The position numbers were made by a program, and so were the translations under genes. From the NCBI GenBank assembly GCA_020628165.1, contig JAHDFM010000005.1, positions 3,981 through 67,980 on the forward strand: 64,000 nt of DNA, read 5' to 3'. A model generated the notes under the pieces. The model did no database searches and had not been told where the DNA came from. It saw nothing but the letters and a program-made list of their open reading frames with translations. Source of the DNA: Bdellovibrionales bacterium (GTDB lineage Bacteria > Bdellovibrionota > Bdellovibrionia > Bdellovibrionales > UBA1609). This document shows, one piece after another, positions 60,139 to 64,000 of this stretch (positions within the stretch are counted from its first letter, which is position 1; each line of letters begins with the position of its first letter).

Positions 60139-62595
60139 ATGTCTAAAGTTTTAACTCGTCATGTGATGTTTGTGGTCATTATTACGGCAACTTCGTTCAT
60201 CATGTTTAACTTTCAGAACTGCGCCAAATCACAATTTGCTCTGAGAGAGGGTGTCACTGGTTTGAGCGGATTGAGTGCTGATTCCGATGGAGATGGCTTA
60301 ACCAATGATGTGGAAGCTCAGCTTGGCACAGACTCCAACAACAAGGATAGCGATGGCGATGGTTTGCTCGACGGAGAAGAGGTCAACACTCACAAAACAG
60401 ATCCTTTGAAGCAAGATTCAGATAATGGTGGTGTGAACGATGGTGGTGAAATCAACAAAGGCACAAACCCACTGAATGCCAATGATGATTTGTCGACAGT
60501 GAAGCCCGGCACCGACAATGACAACGACGGCTTAACAGACTTACAAGAACTGAATGAAACAAAAACAGACCCACATGACCCAGACTCCGATGATGACGGC
60601 TTGCTCGACGGGGAAGAGGTCAACACTTACAAAACCAACCCCAACGGCAAAGATACAGACTCCGGAGGTGTGTCAGATGGCAAAGAAGTTGCTAACGGAA
60701 CCAATCCTCGAGACAACCCAAGTGACGATGACACCATGGATACCGACGGAGATGGGCTCACCGATATTTATGAAAATTCTATCTCAGGAACAGACCCAAC
60801 TCTTGCTGACACTGACGGTGATAACTTGACTGACGGTCAAGAGATCACTGGTCTTAATGGCTTTAGGTCAACGAACCCTAAAGAATCAGACACCGATCAA
60901 GATGGTTTGTCTGACGGGGATGAGTTGCAACAGTATGGCACTAGCCCCAATGACCCTGACACAGATAAGGGGGGAGTCACCGATGGTGTCGAAGTCAGTA
61001 ATGGTACAAATCCTTTGGATTCTAAAGATGATAAAAGCATAGCCGCTGTTGATGACGACAAAGACGGTCTCAGCAATATTGATGAACAAAGAATTGGAAC
61101 TGATCCAAGCAACCCAGACTCTGATGGAGATGGGTTGAATGATGGGGCTGAAGTGTTAGCTCATGGTACGGACCCTAAAAAGTACGACACGGATTCTGGT
61201 GGAGTGAGTGACGGGCAGGAGGTGAACGTCAATAAAACCAACCCTCTCATAAAAAGTGATGATCAAATTGATCCCAACAAAGACAGTGATGGTGATGGAT
61301 TGTCTGATATTGTTGAGTCGACAGCAGGAACAAACCCTATGGATCCTGACACTGACAAAGACGGGTTAAAAGACGGACCTGAAGTGCTCACTCACAAAAC
61401 AGATCCTAAAAAACCAGACTCAGATGGTGGTGGTGTGAATGATGGCACGGAAGTACAAAAAGGCACTGACCCGAATAATCCAAAAGATGATTTGAGTGAC
61501 CCTTACGGCGACAACGATAAAGATGGCTTGAACAATCAGCTTGAAAAACTAATGGGCACTGACCCGAACAATCCAGACAGTGACGGTGATGGCTTGAGTG
61601 ATGGGGCTGAGTCAAACACCTACAAAACAGACCCAAAAAAACCTGATACAGATTCTGGTGGTATCGATGATGGTGTTGAAGTCGCAAGAGGAACAAACCC
61701 TTTAGATCGTAATGATGATTTAAATGTAACATCTAATTGTAAGTCTTACCGCGGCCTAGCTGTTTGGTCGGACGCATCAAATAGTAAACAAACAGCTAAT
61801 TCAGACTATTTAGGCCCTATATCTCCCTTCAAAAGCGCTCTGTCGGGTTCAGACAATTACGCCTATGCTAGCGCATCTGCTCACCCAAAAGTAGGTCCAG
61901 CGCCAGAAGAAGGTGTTATGAAAGTATTTTTACATGAAGGTGCTGATGGAATGACAGCGACTTTTTATTTGAACAAAGACAACGCAGCTCACAGAGTTGC
62001 TACTGTGCTAATGAATATCACTACGGGTGGGAACAATACCAGTGATAGCGTACTTATGTCTGACGACGTAAGAGAAACTAAATTGATATCTAGTTCTGGC
62101 GGGGTTAATAAATACCTTACTAAAATGTGGTACAACAAAAATACCGATGGTGCGGTCATCGGGCCATTTAAAACTAATAATTACATCATGCACTTTGAAG
62201 TTGTAAATATGAAAAATGTAGACCGCATTGAAGTGCACTCAGCTGACAACAAAATATACGATGTAAAAGGCACTCACTTTATTATTGGTATGAGAAACTA
62301 CTTGCAGTGCGAATGTCAAAACAGTGCGCACAAAATTACGTTTACAAATATGCCTCAGGCAGTGAGCTCAAAAGTTTCAGGAGAGGTGGTGTATACAACT
62401 AACTTCCTGACCAAAGACACACCCGTGTGTTTGATCAATGAGACCTTAGTGCCTGGCAACTGTCGTCCTAAGAAATCAATCAATTACAATCAATTTTTAA
62501 ACGGTGTGCACAAGTTCAGAGTGCTCACTGAAAGTGCCGAGGGTACCCAATGTGAGGCTCACTTCACTTGGGAAATCAAAGGAGCTGGCCTGTAA
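60139..62595 (+). CDS. Large Asn-Cys lipoprotein with 19 calcium-type Asp/Gly repeats
   Basis: 818 residues, ATG 60139 after GGAGAGC. Signal ends FIMFNFQNC-AKS. Residues about 48-535 consist of about 19 units of the DxDxDGLxDGxE type, as in thrombospondin type 3/calcium-binding rods. Units group into six larger repeats in the order two DGL units, then one GGV unit (for example SGGVSDG, GTNP), with one extra unit in the third. The C-terminal 280 residues form a Cys-bearing domain (GLAVWSDASNSKQ, MKVFLHEGADGMTATFYLN, CECQNSAHKITF) without a recognised family. Likely a calcium-stiffened surface stalk. Confidence 0.75.
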   Translation: MSKVLTRHVMFVVIITATSFIMFNFQNCAKSQFALREGVTGLSGLSADSDGDGLTNDVEAQLGTDSNNKDSDGDGLLDGEEVNTHKTDPLKQDSDNGGVNDGGEINKGTNPLNANDDLSTVKPGTDNDNDGLTDLQELNETKTDPHDPDSDDDGLLDGEEVNTYKTNPNGKDTDSGGVSDGKEVANGTNPRDNPSDDDTMDTDGDGLTDIYENSISGTDPTLADTDGDNLTDGQEITGLNGFRSTNPKESDTDQDGLSDGDELQQYGTSPNDPDTDKGGVTDGVEVSNGTNPLDSKDDKSIAAVDDDKDGLSNIDEQRIGTDPSNPDSDGDGLNDGAEVLAHGTDPKKYDTDSGGVSDGQEVNVNKTNPLIKSDDQIDPNKDSDGDGLSDIVESTAGTNPMDPDTDKDGLKDGPEVLTHKTDPKKPDSDGGGVNDGTEVQKGTDPNNPKDDLSDPYGDNDKDGLNNQLEKLMGTDPNNPDSDGDGLSDGAESNTYKTDPKKPDTDSGGIDDGVEVARGTNPLDRNDDLNVTSNCKSYRGLAVWSDASNSKQTANSDYLGPISPFKSALSGSDNYAYASASAHPKVGPAPEEGVMKVFLHEGADGMTATFYLNKDNAAHRVATVLMNITTGGNNTSDSVLMSDDVRETKLISSSGGVNKYLTKMWYNKNTDGAVIGPFKTNNYIMHFEVVNMKNVDRIEVHSADNKIYDVKGTHFIIGMRNYLQCECQNSAHKITFTNMPQAVSSKVSGEVVYTTNFLTKDTPVCLINETLVPGNCRPKKSINYNQFLNGVHKFRVLTESAEGTQCEAHFTWEIKGAGL

Positions 62596-62728
62596 AATAT
62601 TCATTCATGATGCCCACAAGTCGAGGAAGTTTTTGCCTAAAAAAAAGCATTTAACAAAAAGCTCTATGTTATTGTTAATAATGAGTTTTTTGGCTGGTCT
62701 GTTTTTGCGTAATTACATCGTTAAATAG
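62596..62728 (+). CDS. Possible small basic membrane protein (low confidence)
   Basis: The frame from about 62596 to the stop at 62728 reads as a basic N-terminus (KSRKFLPKKKHLTK) and one membrane span (MLLLIMSFLAGLFLRNYIVK). No convincing start or ribosome-binding site was found: the only ATG lies within the span. It may be a leftover of the preceding gene or a real short membrane peptide. Confidence 0.25.
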
Positions 62729-62798
62729 GCTTATTTATGAAAGTCGAGAGATAAAAAATCATTACGAAAATGACCTGTTTTCATAATATAATAATCGT

Positions 62799-63605
62799 AT
62801 GTCTAATTACTTACATGGTTACTCAAAAGAAGAACAAGACCGTCTTATTCACCAAGCGGAAATGACGGAAAACACCATTTATCAAAATGTTGATTTTTCT
62901 GATAATAAACATGTTTTAGAAGTTGGCAGTGGTGTTGGTGCACAAAGTGAAATTCTTTTAAGGCGTTTTCCCAAAATTGAATTAACTTGTATTGATTTAA
63001 ATGAATCACAAATTGAAGTGGCCAATAGTTACCTGGCTTCAAAAAGTTACTGTAAAGATCGTTACGTAATAAAGAAAATGAACGCCGAGCATTTAGAATT
63101 TGATGGCTATCAATTTGATGGCGCTTTTTTGTGTTGGGTCCTTGAACATGTACCTTCACCAGAGAAAGTTTTATCAGAAGTCAGGAGGGTGCTAAAACCG
63201 GGATCTAAGATTTACGTGACTGAAGTTATGAACTCTTCTTTTTTTCTTGATCCATATTCCCCGCACGTTTGGAAGTACTGGATGGCCTTCAACGATTACC
63301 AGCTTGAGCAAGCCGGTGACCCTTTTGTTGGCGCGAAACTTGGTAATGTGTTGATCTCGCAAGGCTTTAAAAATGTTTATACAAAAGTAAAGAACTGGCA
63401 CTTTGATAAAAGACACCCACAACACCGCACTCGTTTTATTTCTTATTGGAAAGACTTGCTTTTGTCTGCCAGTGATATTTTATTAAAAAATAACTGTGTA
63501 ACGGAAGAAGACATAGCTATGGTGAATAAAGAGCTCAATGAGGTGAGCCGTAACCCAGACGCCGTCTTCAATTATTCATTTATGCAAGCAACGGCAGAGG
63601 TTTGA
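62799..63605 (+). CDS. SAM-dependent methyltransferase
   Basis: 268 residues, class I fold. Motif I VLEVGSGVGAQSEILLRR (about residues 45-62), acidic motif II LTCIDLNESQIEV, motif III-IV FDGAFLCWVLEHVPSPEKVL and VLKPGSKIYVTEVM are all present. Helical C-terminus. Substrate unknown. The stop lies directly before the next gene's start. Confidence 0.82.
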   Translation: MSNYLHGYSKEEQDRLIHQAEMTENTIYQNVDFSDNKHVLEVGSGVGAQSEILLRRFPKIELTCIDLNESQIEVANSYLASKSYCKDRYVIKKMNAEHLEFDGYQFDGAFLCWVLEHVPSPEKVLSEVRRVLKPGSKIYVTEVMNSSFFLDPYSPHVWKYWMAFNDYQLEQAGDPFVGAKLGNVLISQGFKNVYTKVKNWHFDKRHPQHRTRFISYWKDLLLSASDILLKNNCVTEEDIAMVNKELNEVSRNPDAVFNYSFMQATAEV

Positions 63606-64000
63606 TTGGCATCTGAAGACGAAAAGATAGATCAAGAACTGTCGAAAGAAGAACTTTCTACCGTGAACTACGCAGATCGCCCTGCGGGTGGTCTACGTCG
63701 TAAAGTATATATAACAATTTTTGAAGCTGAAACAAAATGGGGTCGCCGTTTTGACCTTATTTTACTTTACGCAATCTCTTTAAGTATTTTAGAGGTTATC
63801 TTAGAATCTGATACTCGAATTTCAGCGGAGTATAGAGACGTCCTCTATTATTCTGAGTGGGCATTAACTATCTTTTTTACCATCGAGTATTTTTTGCGTT
63901 TATGGTGTTCGCGTCGCCCACTTAAGTACGCAAAAAGTTTTTTTGGAATAGTAGACCTCTTATCAATACTACCAACTTATATAGGTTTATTCATGCCAGG
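63606..64000 (+). CDS. Voltage-gated ion channel, 3' end outside window
   Basis: Starts at TTG 63606 immediately after the methyltransferase stop, 5 nt after AGAGG. The visible 131 residues have a cytosolic N-terminus, S1 (FDLILLYAISLSILEVIL), an acidic loop, S2 (WALTIFFTIEYFLRLWC) and S3 (FGIVDLLSILPTYIGLF) with the conserved Asp of voltage sensors. It matches the start of Kv-like potassium channels. The pore lies beyond the window. Confidence 0.8.
   Translation, partial: MASEDEKIDQELSKEELSTVNYADRPAGGLRRKVYITIFEAETKWGRRFDLILLYAISLSILEVILESDTRISAEYRDVLYYSEWALTIFFTIEYFLRLWCSRRPLKYAKSFFGIVDLLSILPTYIGLFMP

Noticed and set aside
60390-61732. Several minus-strand and alternate-frame ORFs inside the calcium-repeat gene
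   Set aside because: They are mirror frames of the repetitive GAT/GAC-rich coding sequence without ribosome-binding sites.
1-64000. CRISPR arrays, phage genes, complete insertion sequences, rRNA
   Set aside because: Looked for and not seen.

Overview
The window (AT-rich, 64 kb) looks like chromosome of a Bdellovibrionota-type Gram-negative bacterium. This is an inference from outer-membrane and LPS genes, many exported c-type cytochromes and lipoproteins, paired DUF1592/DUF1552 and DUF1501 families, twitch-type radical SAM proteins, and a recurring signal-peptide ending in Asn-Cys. No phage, CRISPR array or complete insertion sequence was seen.

Layout. 1-3.4 kb: LPS core genes (partial waaA, a GT9 glycosyltransferase), a YdcF-like protein, RidA and an outer-membrane protein, all on the minus strand. 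3.6 kb: tRNA-Ala(GGC), then about 0.9 kb of gene remnants. 4.6-9.4 kb: a lipoprotein with two thrombospondin type 1 repeats, then a decayed DUF1592/DUF1552 operon. 9.5-14.6 kb: an outer-membrane barrel, an ECF sigma/anti-sigma operon and a di-haem peroxidase. Two identical-architecture ECF promoters (TGAAAC-N16-CGTC) lie ahead of the sigma operon and ahead of the peroxidase. 14.7-26 kb: single exported genes (PhoX, a multihaem cytochrome, a PQQ-type sugar dehydrogenase, a YHYH lipoprotein, PilZ, a lipase-like lipoprotein). 26-30.7 kb: TolC plus an RND pump. 30.7-32.2 kb: a basic-tailed outer-membrane protein plus a matrixin protease. 32.5-35.3 kb: two overlapping twitch radical SAM genes. 35.4-42.5 kb: a tightly coupled exported operon (LamG-like/haem protein, lipoprotein, Tat-exported DUF1501-like protein, di-haem lipoprotein) followed by a PA14 lipoprotein. 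42.6-47.2 kb: OmpA, an outer-membrane protein, a duplicated-domain lipoprotein and a metalloprotease. 47.5-54.8 kb: housekeeping metabolism (HflX, malic enzyme MaeB, and the fatty-acid oxidation pair thiolase plus FadJ/FadB). 55-64 kb: a kinase, small exported proteins, an acetyltransferase, a ChaN-like protein, a 19-unit calcium-repeat lipoprotein, a methyltransferase and the start of a voltage-gated ion channel.

The most unusual signals are these. (1) Three exported proteins have signal sequences that run upstream of the first ATG/GTG/TTG, with a good Shine-Dalgarno placed over ATT or ATA. (2) Six lipoprotein-like signal peptides end in Asn-Cys instead of a normal lipobox, beside ordinary lipoproteins. 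(3) There is a self-consistent ECF regulon. (4) The coupled cytochrome/DUF1501 export operon and the tandem radical SAM pair have no obvious described function. (5) A family of four about 60-bp structured repeats separates the gene blocks between 6 and 16 kb.
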